Part shown: positions 27,148 through 35,552 of the stretch, in pieces
Numbering within the stretch: the stretch's first letter is position 1
How the letters are laid out: every line of letters begins with the position of its first letter
Assembly (NCBI GenBank): GCA_965140355.1
Contig: OZ223193.1
Location: 310,001 to 374,000, forward strand
Length of the DNA stretch: 64,000 bases
Origin: Acetobacterium sp965140355
GTDB taxonomy: Bacteria; Bacillota; Clostridia; Eubacteriales; Eubacteriaceae
Direction: 5' to 3'
Position numbers and translations under genes: made by a program
Notes under the pieces: model-generated
Databases searched by the model: none
The model's input: the letters and a program-made list of their open reading frames with translations, nothing else
What the model was told of the DNA's origin: nothing

Positions 27148-27789
27148 TTATGGCATGTTTTTATAAAAAACTTCAAGAATTGCCGCGCTGGAAGCCGAAC
27201 CCGGATCGCGATGACCAATCGCCCGTTCACCAAGTCGCATCGCTCTTCCTTTTTTGGCAATAATCGGAATCGTTGAGTCCGATCCGGCCGATCCTACTTC
27301 CACGGCCTTTTTCATCGCATCCTTAGGCGACAATCCCTCTTCCTTATAAGCCTTTCTTAAGGCATCAACTGCCGGTCGCAAGGTATCAACCATGGTTTTA
27401 TCACCGACAACCGCTTTCCCGCGTTTTTCAATGATGGCAACCCCAGATTCCATCATTTCGATGAACTCATCAAACGTGACTTCTTCTTTTCCTTTTACCG
27501 GCAAACCAAACTTCATAAAAAAGCCGCCATATAACGGACCTGCCGCACCTCCGACCTTGTCCAACAAAGCCGTGCCGGAATTTTTAAAAATGGTGTTAAT
27601 ATCTTCGGTCTTCCATTGTTCCAAATTTTTGCTAACTTCGCGAAAACCAATGCTCAAATTCATGCCATGATCGCCATCACCAATGGCAGAATCTAATTGG
27701 ATAAAATAGTCCTTTTTTTCTTCCGCCAATACAACAAGATCCTCAATGACTCCAATAAAATAGGCTTTATCTAATATATAATCACTCAT
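27148..27789 (-). CDS. dhaL: Dihydroxyacetone kinase subunit DhaL (ADP-binding)
   Basis: This 213-residue all-helical subunit holds the nucleotide. The Mg-ADP site is clear: D33-S-A-I-G-D38-G-D40-HG, then the GTALLDKVGGAAGPLYGG and GKAVVGDKTMVDTL segments of the DAK2 fold. I chose the ATG at 27789, preceded by GAGGAGAA, over one 11 codons upstream. It is separated from dhaK by about 210 bp. With DhaK and DhaM it would form the PTS-dependent kinase, in which DhaM rephosphorylates ADP held in DhaL. It could also act on a tetrulose (see findings). Confidence 0.93.
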   Translation of the reverse strand: MSDYILDKAYFIGVIEDLVVLAEEKKDYFIQLDSAIGDGDHGMNLSIGFREVSKNLEQWKTEDINTIFKNSGTALLDKVGGAAGPLYGGFFMKFGLPVKGKEEVTFDEFIEMMESGVAIIEKRGKAVVGDKTMVDTLRPAVDALRKAYKEEGLSPKDAMKKAVEVGSAGSDSTIPIIAKKGRAMRLGERAIGHRDPGSASSAAILEVFYKNMP

Positions 27790-27997
27790 GTTTTTTCTCC
27801 TCACGTTAAATTTAACAGCCAAACAGTTTCCAATTGTCCATTTTCTGCTAAAACACTGCTACGCCATTTGCTTTTAGCATTACAACTGTCTGAATACCGC
27901 GAGAAACCCACTTCATGAATTTCCCGCAGTTTATTTTTTTGTTATTAAGATTATTATTCAAATCCGCTGTGACGAAGTTTAAATAAATAGTTTCGGA

Positions 27998-29005
27998 TTA
28001 AATCTGGGTAAAATATGGTGCGTCACAAGGATGATCGAATAATTCTTTCAGTTCATCATCCAATTTAACCAACGTAATTGACATACCTGCCATATCCATT
28101 GAAGATGCCATACAACCAACGATTGATTTATAAATACTGATTCCTTTAGCTTCGAGAATTTGAGCAACCCGGCGGAAACAGATATGTAAATCCTGCATTG
28201 GTGTTGCTCCCAAACTATTAACCATAACATAAACTTCGTCCCCTTCAACATAAGGAAGATCCGCTAAAATCGGTTCCATAATTTGGTCAACTACTTTATC
28301 TGCTGGTTCAATTTTTCCTCTTCGCACACCTGGTTCACCATGAAGACCCATCCCAATTTCCATGTCGCCTTCTTCCATTTCAAAGATTGGACCACCTTTG
28401 GATGGCAAGGTTGGTGATGACATTGCGACGCCCATCGTTCGCATCGCACTATTACACTTTTGAGCAGCGGCCACAACCTCGTCTATATCTCCACCTTTAT
28501 CAGCCTTTGCACTGGCGGCTTTAAAGACAAAGAACATCCCTGCAATCCCGCGTCGATCTTCAATATTTTCTGATGAAATAACGTCATCTGTTGTCAGAAC
28601 CGTCTCAACCCGGATATCATCTTCTTCGTCGGCTTTTTCTGCACCCATGTCAAAATTCATCACATCGCCGGCATAATTACCATATAAATAAACACAGCCC
28701 TTGCCCGTATCAACTGCTTTTGCGGCCGCATAACAGGGGTCTGGAGATGGTGAAGTATTAATGTTACCGATAACCGCTGCGTCAACAAATCCAGGTCCAA
28801 CATAACCTAAGAATAAAGGTTCATGTCCCGAGCCACCACCAACGATAACACCAACTTTGTCTTTTTTCTTTGCAGTTTTACTTAAAACAACTCTTCCCTG
28901 GGCTTCTCCTTCAGTTAGTAATTCCACATAATCTTTGTGCGCTATTACATAACCAGCTAACATTTCTTCAACAACATCATAGGGATCATTAATAAATCGT
29001 TTCAT
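27998..29005 (-). CDS. dhaK: Dihydroxyacetone kinase subunit DhaK (substrate-binding)
   Basis: This 335-residue subunit binds the triose covalently through a histidine; here H222 in MGLHGEPGV. The N-terminal GGGSGHEPLFLGYVGPG (residues 56-72) and GNYAGDVMNF segments match DhaK. It has an AGGAGGATG site, its own sigma-54 promoter at 29044-29060 and a tandem repeat just upstream that looks like an enhancer. The order on the minus strand is dhaM, dhaK, dhaL, so each subunit is present but the genes are more widely spaced than in typical dhaKLM operons. Confidence 0.94.
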   Translation of the reverse strand: MKRFINDPYDVVEEMLAGYVIAHKDYVELLTEGEAQGRVVLSKTAKKKDKVGVIVGGGSGHEPLFLGYVGPGFVDAAVIGNINTSPSPDPCYAAAKAVDTGKGCVYLYGNYAGDVMNFDMGAEKADEEDDIRVETVLTTDDVISSENIEDRRGIAGMFFVFKAASAKADKGGDIDEVVAAAQKCNSAMRTMGVAMSSPTLPSKGGPIFEMEEGDMEIGMGLHGEPGVRRGKIEPADKVVDQIMEPILADLPYVEGDEVYVMVNSLGATPMQDLHICFRRVAQILEAKGISIYKSIVGCMASSMDMAGMSITLVKLDDELKELFDHPCDAPYFTQI

Positions 29006-29043
29006 TTCATCCTCCTGAAAAATATTTGTATACGTTTACTTAT

Positions 29044-29060
29044 TGCAAGAACCATGCCAA
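29044..29060 (-). promoter_or_regulatory. Sigma-54 promoter upstream of dhaK
   Basis: The minus strand reads TTGGCATGGTTCTTGCA: GG, ten bases, GC, matching the -24/-12 consensus TGGCAC-N5-TTGC closely. It lies about 40 bp before the dhaK ATG. The sigma-54 activator gene is about 700 bp away. Confidence 0.8.
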
Positions 29061-29112
29061 AATAAAAACTCATGATAATAAGCCATCCGACAAAGTTTTA
29101 TTGCTCCAACAT

Positions 29113-29147
29113 GGGTATAATTTCCCCTATTTGGGTATAATTTCCCC
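29113..29147 (-). promoter_or_regulatory. Tandem 15-bp repeat, candidate enhancer for the sigma-54 activator
   Basis: GGGTATAATTTCCCC occurs at 29113-29127 and again, identical, at 29133-29147, exactly 20 bp apart (two helical turns). Each copy is nearly palindromic (GGG...CCC). It lies 53-90 bp upstream of the -24 element of the dhaK promoter, the place expected for activator binding. Confidence 0.7.
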
Positions 29148-29149
29148 AT

Positions 29150-29545
29150 TTAGCAGATTTTCCTCAAATTTGCGCCTTCTTTTGCCGTCGCAATAATCTG
29201 TTCAAGATCATTGCAGATCGTCGCCTGAATAACTCCGCCAACAACCCCTTCAACCAATGGTGCATCGATAATATGAACCTTTTCCTGAAGTTCTTCTTCA
29301 AGCATTTCAATTGCCGTTTCGCTGCATAAAACCGCACTTCCCAAATCGACAAAAATTAAGATATGATCGCACCCCGCCAAAGTTTCAACAGCCGCTTTAA
29401 TCTTCAAGGTATTTGTTCCAATCCGCCCGCCGTCAGCACCTCCTGCCGCAATAACTTCGACACTGCCATCATTCATCTCCATCACAATATCCCGCAGTCC
29501 TTCTGCCAATTTTTCACTATGCGATACGATAATTACCCCTGTCAT
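29150..29545 (-). CDS. dhaM: Dihydroxyacetone kinase phosphotransfer subunit DhaM (EIIA-type)
   Basis: This 131-residue protein is a single EIIA-mannose-like domain. The phospho-accepting His is H9 in VIIVSHSEKLAEG, and the conserved IFVDLGSAVL and GVVGG segments follow. It would take phosphate from HPr and pass it to ADP on DhaL. The extra HPr and EI-like domains found in E. coli DhaM are absent. I chose the ATG at 29545, preceded by AAAGGAAA, over a start seven codons upstream. A sigma-54 promoter lies 150 bp upstream. Confidence 0.9.
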   Translation of the reverse strand: MTGVIIVSHSEKLAEGLRDIVMEMNDGSVEVIAAGGADGGRIGTNTLKIKAAVETLAGCDHILIFVDLGSAVLCSETAIEMLEEELQEKVHIIDAPLVEGVVGGVIQATICNDLEQIIATAKEGANLRKIC

Positions 29546-29694
29546 TATTTTTTCCTTTCCAGACATTTACTTCGTTATTGCATGACGTACCCAACGCTTA
29601 TTCCCAGTTCGTAGATCGATCAAACCGGTTGGCAACATTTTTAATCGTTTGCAATTTCTTAAAGTATTGACTAATGTATTTGAATCCTAACAAC

Positions 29695-29711
29695 AGCAAT
29701 ATTTATGCCAA
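29695..29711 (-). promoter_or_regulatory. Sigma-54 promoter upstream of dhaM
   Basis: The minus strand reads TTGGCATAAATATTGCT, with GG-N10-GC at the -24/-12 positions. It begins just after the stop codon of the activator gene (29719), so the activator gene ends where its target promoter starts. Confidence 0.8.
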
Positions 29712-29718
29712 TTTATTA

Positions 29719-31740
29719 TTATAGGTTATATTTCTTGACTTTTGTGGCAATGGTTTTATGATCTAACCCCAATGCTACCCCAGCTTTGCGAAAGCTACCG
29801 TGTTTTTTTATCGCCCTGTCAACCAGCTCCCGCTCCATCTCTTCAAAGGTGGGGAGATTATCCCCGTCCAATGAAAACGTCTTCGTTAAGGGTTTTTCAT
29901 TTTCGCTTTCATCACATAAATACCCCGGTAAATCATCAAGTGTGATCCAATCAGAATTTGACAGCGTCATCCCCCCCTCAATCATATTTTCTAATTCTCT
30001 GACATTCCCCGGGAAATGATATTGTTCAAGTGCCGTCAGAGCATTTTTTTTAATCTTACAATTAGGCAAATCATATTTTTTACTTATTTTTTTTGTAAAA
30101 TGCTCTACTAACAAAGGGATGTCACCTTTTCTCTGGCGTAAAGGCGGTAATAAAACAGTAATAACATTCAGCCGATAATAAAGATCCCGACGAAACGTCC
30201 CTTCTTTCATCATTTTTTCGAGTGGACTATTCGTCGCGGCAATCACCCTTACATCAATTTTTATCGGTTTAACACTACCAATTCGTTCTATTTCCTGTTC
30301 TTGAAGCACTCTCAAAAGTTTAGCCTGCATGGCTTTATCCATATCCCCAATCTCATCTAAAAAAATAGTTCCACCACTGGCAATTTCAAATTTTCCTCTT
30401 TTTTCTTTATGAGCACCGGTAAACGCTCCTTTTTCATAACCAAACAATTCACTTTCCAATAAATTAGATGGTATCGCGGCGCAATTCATTCCTACAAACG
30501 GTTTTTTACAGCGCGAACCAGCCCGGTGAATTGCTCTCGCTACTAATTCTTTGCCCGTCCCACTTTCCCCACGAATGAGTACCGCTGCATCGGTTCTGGC
30601 CGCTTTTGAGGCCACAGTCAAACTTTCAATTAAGGCTCCACTTTTTCCAACTATATTGTTGAACGAAGGATTAAGTTCTTCTTTCCGGGCGAGTTCGTCT
30701 TGCAAAAAACGGGTCTTTTCGGAGAGTAATTCGATCCGATCGGCCAGTTTTTCAATCTCCGTCAATTCTCTGGCGACAATCACATTTCCGCTAACCTTTG
30801 CTTCAATAATAATGGGACGAGCTGTCATTATAAATTCGCGGCTATCCTTATTAGTGATGATCACTTCACCTTGCCCCGAAAAAAAGACTTGCCCAAATTT
30901 TTCATTAGGAAAAAGCTCTTGTATTCTTCTCGACAAAACCTGTGTGCCTTCTTTTTTAAACATCTTCACAAAAGGGTGATTAACATAAGTAATCTCACTG
31001 CGACGATTAATCATACAGATGCCATCATCTACCGTTTCTAAAATATTGTTGAGTTTTTCTTTTAGTTCTTTAACACTGTGGAGTTCCCATGATAATTCTT
31101 CGATCTGGGAAATATCTTGAAATACCACCACGCCCCCAACAACTTCTTCATCCACAACAATGGGACTTTTGTTTGTTATTACCCATTTTTTCCCGATCTT
31201 ATGTTTCAAACCTAAGTTTTCTCTTTTTGAATTAAGCAAATCATTTAAATTAAAATTCGGAACCCACTCATCACCTTTTTTACCAATGATATCTTTCGCC
31301 TTAATCCCGGTTATTTCTTCTGCCGCACGATTAAAGATATTAATGATGCCATTACTATCCATAGCAATCAAGCCATTGTTAATACTCTCAAAGATCTTTT
31401 CACTCGCCAGGGTATTTTCCTGCAAAATACTGTCGATCACTTCTGTTTCAGGAATTTCTAATTCAGCCGTTTGTTTGATAAAAGAAGCGAGTTTAAAAAC
31501 GGCTTCGTCACTTCCCCAATCACGACTGTAAACCTCAACTAACTCGCCTTTTTTTACTTTTAGAGAAACCAGCGGTAAAACACTATTACAGGGCACGCCT
31601 TCAAGCGAATCGGTGCGCCTCAAATATAATTGACAATCCCAAATTTTTTCAATTTTTTGTGACTGTCGGGCGACCATTGCTGCTACACGGGTATGAAGAC
31701 CGTTTTTATTCTTAATTATTATCCGTTGCGTCTTTTCCAT
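29719..31740 (-). CDS. Sigma-54-dependent activator with N-terminal HPr-like domain
   Basis: This 673-residue protein has, in order: an HPr-like domain (about 1-95, NGLHTRVAA with His16 where HPr is phosphorylated, and Ser53 near the regulatory serine position), two PAS-like domains (about 110-215 and 230-330), an AAA+ ATPase (Walker A GESGTGKE at about 391-398, GAFTGA sigma-54 contact loop at about 438-443, LDEIGD Walker B) and a Fis-type HTH (last about 35 residues, SFRKAGVALGLDHKTIA). It probably drives the dhaM and dhaK promoters. The HPr-like part suggests control by the phosphotransferase system; whether His16 is phosphorylated is unknown. Confidence 0.92.
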   Translation of the reverse strand: MEKTQRIIIKNKNGLHTRVAAMVARQSQKIEKIWDCQLYLRRTDSLEGVPCNSVLPLVSLKVKKGELVEVYSRDWGSDEAVFKLASFIKQTAELEIPETEVIDSILQENTLASEKIFESINNGLIAMDSNGIINIFNRAAEEITGIKAKDIIGKKGDEWVPNFNLNDLLNSKRENLGLKHKIGKKWVITNKSPIVVDEEVVGGVVVFQDISQIEELSWELHSVKELKEKLNNILETVDDGICMINRRSEITYVNHPFVKMFKKEGTQVLSRRIQELFPNEKFGQVFFSGQGEVIITNKDSREFIMTARPIIIEAKVSGNVIVARELTEIEKLADRIELLSEKTRFLQDELARKEELNPSFNNIVGKSGALIESLTVASKAARTDAAVLIRGESGTGKELVARAIHRAGSRCKKPFVGMNCAAIPSNLLESELFGYEKGAFTGAHKEKRGKFEIASGGTIFLDEIGDMDKAMQAKLLRVLQEQEIERIGSVKPIKIDVRVIAATNSPLEKMMKEGTFRRDLYYRLNVITVLLPPLRQRKGDIPLLVEHFTKKISKKYDLPNCKIKKNALTALEQYHFPGNVRELENMIEGGMTLSNSDWITLDDLPGYLCDESENEKPLTKTFSLDGDNLPTFEEMERELVDRAIKKHGSFRKAGVALGLDHKTIATKVKKYNL

Positions 31741-31957
31741 AAAAGCCTCCCTTTGATATTTTACGAATATTACAAATTCTCATTTTTCGCTAATTATTTT
31801 TACATAATTTCTTAAATCCGCAAATGATTTAATCCTTTACAAACCTAAAAACATATGTAATAATGATATCGTATCCTTAAGGCAAATACCTTAAAAAAAA
31901 CAACATTTTTACAAAATAAAAGATGTTGTTTGCAAAAATAAAATATTCAGGAGGTTC

Positions 31958-32410
31958 ATGATGAAAATTGTTGTTGACTGTGACGATGCCGCCATCGATT
32001 TTAAAAATGAAATTTTTAACTATTTAAAAAAGGCGGGTTATGACATCACCGATCTGGAGTATTCCGCTACCCATGATTGCGATTATCCGGAAATTGCCTT
32101 TAATCTTGCTGAAACGATTAAAAATAAAGAATATGATCGCGGTTTTATTTTTTGTGGAACCGGGCTTGGCGTTGCCATGATGGCTAATAAGGTTCCCGGT
32201 GTTTTTGCCGGTACTTGTCATGACGTTTATTCAGCTGAGCGCCTGGCCAAAAGTAACGATGCGAATATACTAACCATGGGGGCCCGAGTTATTGGCACCG
32301 AGTTGGCTAAAATGATCGCTGAAGCATGGTTAAAAAGTGATTTTCAGGGCGGCGGTTCAACCAAAAAAGTTGAAAAAATGCGTAATCTGGAAAAAACCTA
32401 TTTAAAGTAG
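31958..32410 (+). CDS. RpiB/LacAB-family sugar-phosphate isomerase
   Basis: This 150-residue protein has the RpiB fold with the catalytic Cys66 in FCGTGLGVAMMANKVPG and the CHDVYSAERLAKSNDANIL stretch with conserved His and Arg. The usual N-terminal SDHAG motif is changed to DCDDAA (D9-D10), so the His is replaced by Asp. Related sequences act on tetrose phosphates (EryI/DerI type) or galactose 6-phosphate. It starts at an ATG with CAGGAGG and lies 7 bp before a TIM-like gene. The pairing with TIM and with dihydroxyacetone-kinase genes favours D-erythrulose 4-phosphate to D-erythrose 4-phosphate; this is inferred. Confidence 0.8.
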   Translation: MMKIVVDCDDAAIDFKNEIFNYLKKAGYDITDLEYSATHDCDYPEIAFNLAETIKNKEYDRGFIFCGTGLGVAMMANKVPGVFAGTCHDVYSAERLAKSNDANILTMGARVIGTELAKMIAEAWLKSDFQGGGSTKKVEKMRNLEKTYLK

Positions 32411-32417
32411 GCCCATT

Positions 32418-33191
32418 ATGAAAAAATTTTTGCTTGGTACCAATTGGAAAATGAATAAAACCCTAGCCGATGCTACGCAATACACTAATGATCTGATGCC
32501 AATCATCGAAAAGTATCCCGCCTTTGATTTTTTTATCATTCCATCTTATACCCATTTATGGAAATTAAAAGAACTGATTGATACAAATAAAAGCGCCCTG
32601 AAGCTGGGCGCTCAAAATATGCATTATGCCGATAGTGGCCAATTTACGGGTGAAATTTCTCCCGTAATGCTAAAGGAAATTGGACTTGACATCATTGAGC
32701 TGGGGCATTGCGAACGTCGGCAATATTTTAATGAAACCGACGAAACCGTCAATCTTAAAACCTTGGCCGCCTTAAAACATGGTTTTATCCCACTGATTTG
32801 TATTGGCGAAAAATCAGAGGATAAAAACTATGGTGTTTCTAAAGAAATGTTAGCCAAACAATTAAAGATCGCCTTGAAAGATGTTCCGTCCGATAAAATC
32901 GGACAATTCTGGGTCGCCTATGAACCGGTGTGGGCTATTGGTGTCAATGGTATTCCGGCCGAAACACCCTACGTTAAAGAAATCCACGATTTCTTACGAA
33001 CTGTTCTGATCGAACTTTATGGACCGCTTGGTAAAGATGTGCCCCTGCTTTTTGGCGGCAGTGTCAACATTAATAATGCTAAAGACTACGCCGGGCTTGA
33101 AAATGTGGATGGCCTCTTTATTGGCCGTAGTGCCTGGGAACCGGATCTTTTTGAAGAAATTATGGTTTCGGTTGGAGATACATTAAAATAA
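32418..33191 (+). CDS. Triosephosphate isomerase homologue (possibly tetrulose-phosphate isomerase)
   Basis: This 257-residue TIM-barrel protein keeps the TIM catalytic residues: N9 and K11 in GTNWKMN, H97 in ELGHCERR and E169 in AYEPVWAIG. Two features depart from housekeeping TIM: Cys98 replaces the usual Ser, and the phosphate loop reads AIGVNG in place of AIGTGK. The C-terminal GGSVNINNAKDYAG and IGRSAWEPD resemble the paralogues paired with RpiB in erythritol or threitol catabolism (EryH/LerI type). It shares an operon with the RpiB-like gene. An ordinary TIM cannot be excluded. Confidence 0.8.
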   Translation: MKKFLLGTNWKMNKTLADATQYTNDLMPIIEKYPAFDFFIIPSYTHLWKLKELIDTNKSALKLGAQNMHYADSGQFTGEISPVMLKEIGLDIIELGHCERRQYFNETDETVNLKTLAALKHGFIPLICIGEKSEDKNYGVSKEMLAKQLKIALKDVPSDKIGQFWVAYEPVWAIGVNGIPAETPYVKEIHDFLRTVLIELYGPLGKDVPLLFGGSVNINNAKDYAGLENVDGLFIGRSAWEPDLFEEIMVSVGDTLK

Positions 33192-33220
33192 ATTGAATAA
33201 ACCAATTAACGTCCTTATAA

Positions 33221-33252
33221 CAAAAGAGCCGAAATGATTTCGGCTCTTTTGT
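33221..33252. terminator. Bidirectional terminator between TIM-like and AcuI-like genes
   Basis: CAAAAGAGCCGAAA and TTTCGGCTCTTTTG form a 14-bp stem with a TGA loop. The A- and T-rich ends allow termination from both sides, although the reductase gene on the minus strand ends about 100 bp away. Confidence 0.85.
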
Positions 33253-33354
33253 CGATTTTTATAAAGTTTCTTTTAATAGCGATTAGTTTTATTAAACGTA
33301 TTTGTCTGCAGACTGGAATACCGTTGGCTGTATGGCTGGCTTTATAAACGATGT

Positions 33355-34359
33355 TTATAAATTTAGATTTAAAATCGTTCTGCCCAAATGTTTTCCTTCA
33401 AGCATCAGCTGAATGCTTGACTCTAAATCGTCAAGGGCTATTTCCCGAACATTTTTATCTAATTCAGTCAGTTTCCAATCATTGGCAAGCAGCTCCCATA
33501 CTTTCAATCGGAATGTCATCGGGCATTGTACTGAATCGATCCCCATTAAGGATATCCCGCGCAGGATGAACGGATAAACCGTCGTTGAAAGCTCTCCCGA
33601 AGCAACGTTACCGCAGGTCGTCACACAGCCACCGTATTGAGTGGTTTTCAGAGCTGTTGCCAAAACATTACCGCCCACAGCATCAATGACACCGGCCCAA
33701 CGCCCTTTTAAAAGAGCTTTTCCCGATTGATCATCCATTTCCGGCCCTAAAATAATATCTTTCGCACCAATTTTTAATAAAAAGTCCCGCGTCTCCACTT
33801 TTAACGTCCCGGCAATGACATCATACCCCAATTTACTTAAAATTCTTACCGCCACGCTACCAACGCCGCCAGTCGCACCAGTTACCAGAACCTCGCCACT
33901 TTCTGGGGTAACCCCGGCGTTAATGAGTTTATAAACCGATAAGGCCGCAGTAAATCCAGCGGTTCCATAAATCATGCTTTCTTTAAGCGAAAGATTTTCA
34001 GGTAATTTAACCACCCAATCTGAAGGCACGCGAATATACTCACTAAAACCTCCGGCGGTGTTCATCCCTAAATCATATCCGGTCACGAGAACCGCATCCC
34101 CACGCTTGAATTTTCCATCACTGCATTCAACCACAAAGCCCGCCGCATCAACCCCTGGAGTATGGGGATAGTTGCGGGTGACACCTTTATTTCCTGTTGC
34201 GGAAAGAGCATCTTTATAATTTAAAGATGAATAGGCGACATTAATTAATACCGCTCCCTCAGGAAGACTGGCAATCTCTTTCTCGACGATTGCTCTCGAA
34301 AAGTTTTTATGATCATCTTCATTTACAACCATGGCTTTAAATTTTTTAGTTATCATCAC
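33355..34359 (-). CDS. Zinc-free MDR oxidoreductase, YhdH/AcuI (acrylyl-CoA reductase) type
   Basis: This 334-residue medium-chain reductase has a NADPH-binding GATGGVGSVAVRILSKLG segment near residue 165 and the YhdH/YhfP family sequence SSLNYKDALSATG near the N-terminus, with no zinc-ligand cysteines. Relatives reduce acrylyl-CoA (AcuI) or quinones. I use a GTG start at 34359, 8 bp after AAGGAG; an ATG follows at once. A consensus promoter and an inverted repeat lie upstream and a MarR gene is divergent, so the MarR protein is the likely regulator. The physiological substrate is not established. Confidence 0.85.
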   Translation of the reverse strand: MMITKKFKAMVVNEDDHKNFSRAIVEKEIASLPEGAVLINVAYSSLNYKDALSATGNKGVTRNYPHTPGVDAAGFVVECSDGKFKRGDAVLVTGYDLGMNTAGGFSEYIRVPSDWVVKLPENLSLKESMIYGTAGFTAALSVYKLINAGVTPESGEVLVTGATGGVGSVAVRILSKLGYDVIAGTLKVETRDFLLKIGAKDIILGPEMDDQSGKALLKGRWAGVIDAVGGNVLATALKTTQYGGCVTTCGNVASGELSTTVYPFILRGISLMGIDSVQCPMTFRLKVWELLANDWKLTELDKNVREIALDDLESSIQLMLEGKHLGRTILNLNL

Positions 34360-34382
34360 TGAATAATCTCCTTACAAAATAA

Positions 34383-34429
34383 TAGTTTGTTATAAAACTA
34401 ATTATACGCTGCATAAAGTTCTGTGTCAA
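34383..34429 (-). promoter_or_regulatory. Promoter and operator of the YhdH/AcuI-like gene
   Basis: On the minus strand TTGACA (34424-34429), 17-bp spacer, TATAAT (34401-34406): a perfect sigma-A promoter. TAGTTT-N6-AAACTA (34383-34400) directly downstream is a candidate MarR operator. Confidence 0.7.
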
Positions 34430-34451
34430 ACTATTATTACGAAAATCGCTA

Positions 34452-34484
34452 TTGACTTATCCTTTTGTTTAAGATTATAATCTT
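34452..34484 (+). promoter_or_regulatory. MarR gene promoter with palindrome over the -10 box
   Basis: TTGACT (34452-34457), 18-bp spacer, TATAAT (34476-34481). The perfect 14-bp palindrome AAGATTATAATCTT (34471-34484) covers the -10 box and would allow the regulator to repress itself. Confidence 0.65.
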
Positions 34485-34524
34485 GTAGTTAAATAACATC
34501 TGACTTGAAACTGAGGTAACTACT

Positions 34525-34962
34525 ATGAATGATAAATACATCGTCTATTTTATGAGTAGAGCTAGAAAAAAAATGATTAGCTTTATTGAAAAAAAATTAA
34601 TTGAAAATAATCTGGATGGAATCATTCCGTCCCATGGAAATATTCTCACCGCTTTATATGAAAACAATGGCAAATTAACCATGAAACAGATTGCTCAAAT
34701 AACTCGAAAAGATAAATCGACAATCACGCCATTGATCAATAAACTATTGCAACTTGGATACATCACCAAGGAAAAACATGAAACCGACAAAAGAAGCACC
34801 TATATCCTGCTGACTAGCCAAGGATACCAGCTCAAAGAAACGTATGAAAAAATTTCCAGTGAAGTATCTGCGACGGCCTACAAAGGTTTTTCACCAGAAG
34901 AAAAAGCGCAATTTTTAACCTTGTTAAAAAGATTAACCGATAATTTTACTTCCGCCCTCTAA
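34525..34962 (+). CDS. MarR-family transcriptional regulator
   Basis: This 145-residue winged-helix protein has the MarR core: GNILTALYENNGKLTMKQIAQ, then the recognition helix KDKSTITPLINKLLQLGYI and the wing EKHETDKRSTYILLTSQG. It is divergent from the YhdH/AcuI-like reductase, with palindromes in both promoters. It is probably a repressor relieved by a small molecule linked to the reductase. The ligand is unknown. Confidence 0.9.
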   Translation: MNDKYIVYFMSRARKKMISFIEKKLIENNLDGIIPSHGNILTALYENNGKLTMKQIAQITRKDKSTITPLINKLLQLGYITKEKHETDKRSTYILLTSQGYQLKETYEKISSEVSATAYKGFSPEEKAQFLTLLKRLTDNFTSAL

Positions 34963-35306
34963 CCATTAGATGCTGAAGTGATCCATCTTTTCTCAAGAAT
35001 ACACCATGTACATCCATTAGCTGATCATTCCCATATTGCATACTTTATGTTTTATTGGTTTCTTCTCATATTTTTCAATTGCTTAAATAAACCGGTTTCA
35101 CAAAAGCAAAAATGGCCAACCATTAAATTATAATCTGCAAATTAATGAACACTAAAGTTATTGCGCTCCCTCCTCGAAGAATATTCGGGGCGTTGTTCTT
35201 GCAAAGTCTGAACCCGCTGCGTAGTATAAATGACTTCACCAGGGGCAGCAAGATCGACGCGATCATTGTACTAAAAAAATTCGCTACCTTGCTTTCATAC
35301 AAAGTT
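34963..35306. other. 344-bp stretch with no convincing gene
   Basis: Short frames exist on both strands (for example 35123-35323 on the minus strand) but none has a ribosome binding site, family resemblance or good coding character. No RNA motif was recognised. It may be residue of decayed accessory DNA. Confidence 0.4.
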
Positions 35307-35552
35307 TCATTTATACTGCTCATACTGTTTCTTAAATATATTACTATCTAATCGATTAATCCCTTTGCTTAAAACTACTTCTATTGAGTTGTCTTTTTTC
35401 AAACATAAATAGACGATCATATCCGCTTTTGTATAGCGCTCTAAAGCATTATCAAACTTAGATTTTTTCATTGGTTCGAGAATAAACCCGTTTTCACACA
35501 AAAATTTACCGAATGTCGCTCGTTCTCCTGTTTTAATACAATACTCTGTCAT
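35307..35552 (-). CDS. Small hypothetical protein, 81 aa
   Basis: I do not recognise this protein. It is mixed in charge, with a central strand-like segment (DMIVYLCLKKDNSIEVVL) and a Lys/Tyr-rich end. The ATG has a good AAAGGAGAA site 6 bp upstream, which makes it more likely to be real than the neighbouring frames. An extended -10 promoter (TGGTATAAT, minus strand, 35799-35807) lies about 245 bp upstream, so it may have a long leader. Confidence 0.5.
   Translation of the reverse strand: MTEYCIKTGERATFGKFLCENGFILEPMKKSKFDNALERYTKADMIVYLCLKKDNSIEVVLSKGINRLDSNIFKKQYEQYK

Noticed and set aside
31741..31957. Sigma-54 promoter before the RpiB-like gene
   Set aside because: I looked for GG-N10-GC with TTGC and found none, so this operon may use another promoter or be only indirectly linked to the activator.
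35123..35323. 66-codon minus-strand frame in the 35 kb gap
   Set aside because: No ribosome binding site, no family resemblance, and its hydrophobic composition is compatible with chance in AT-rich sequence.
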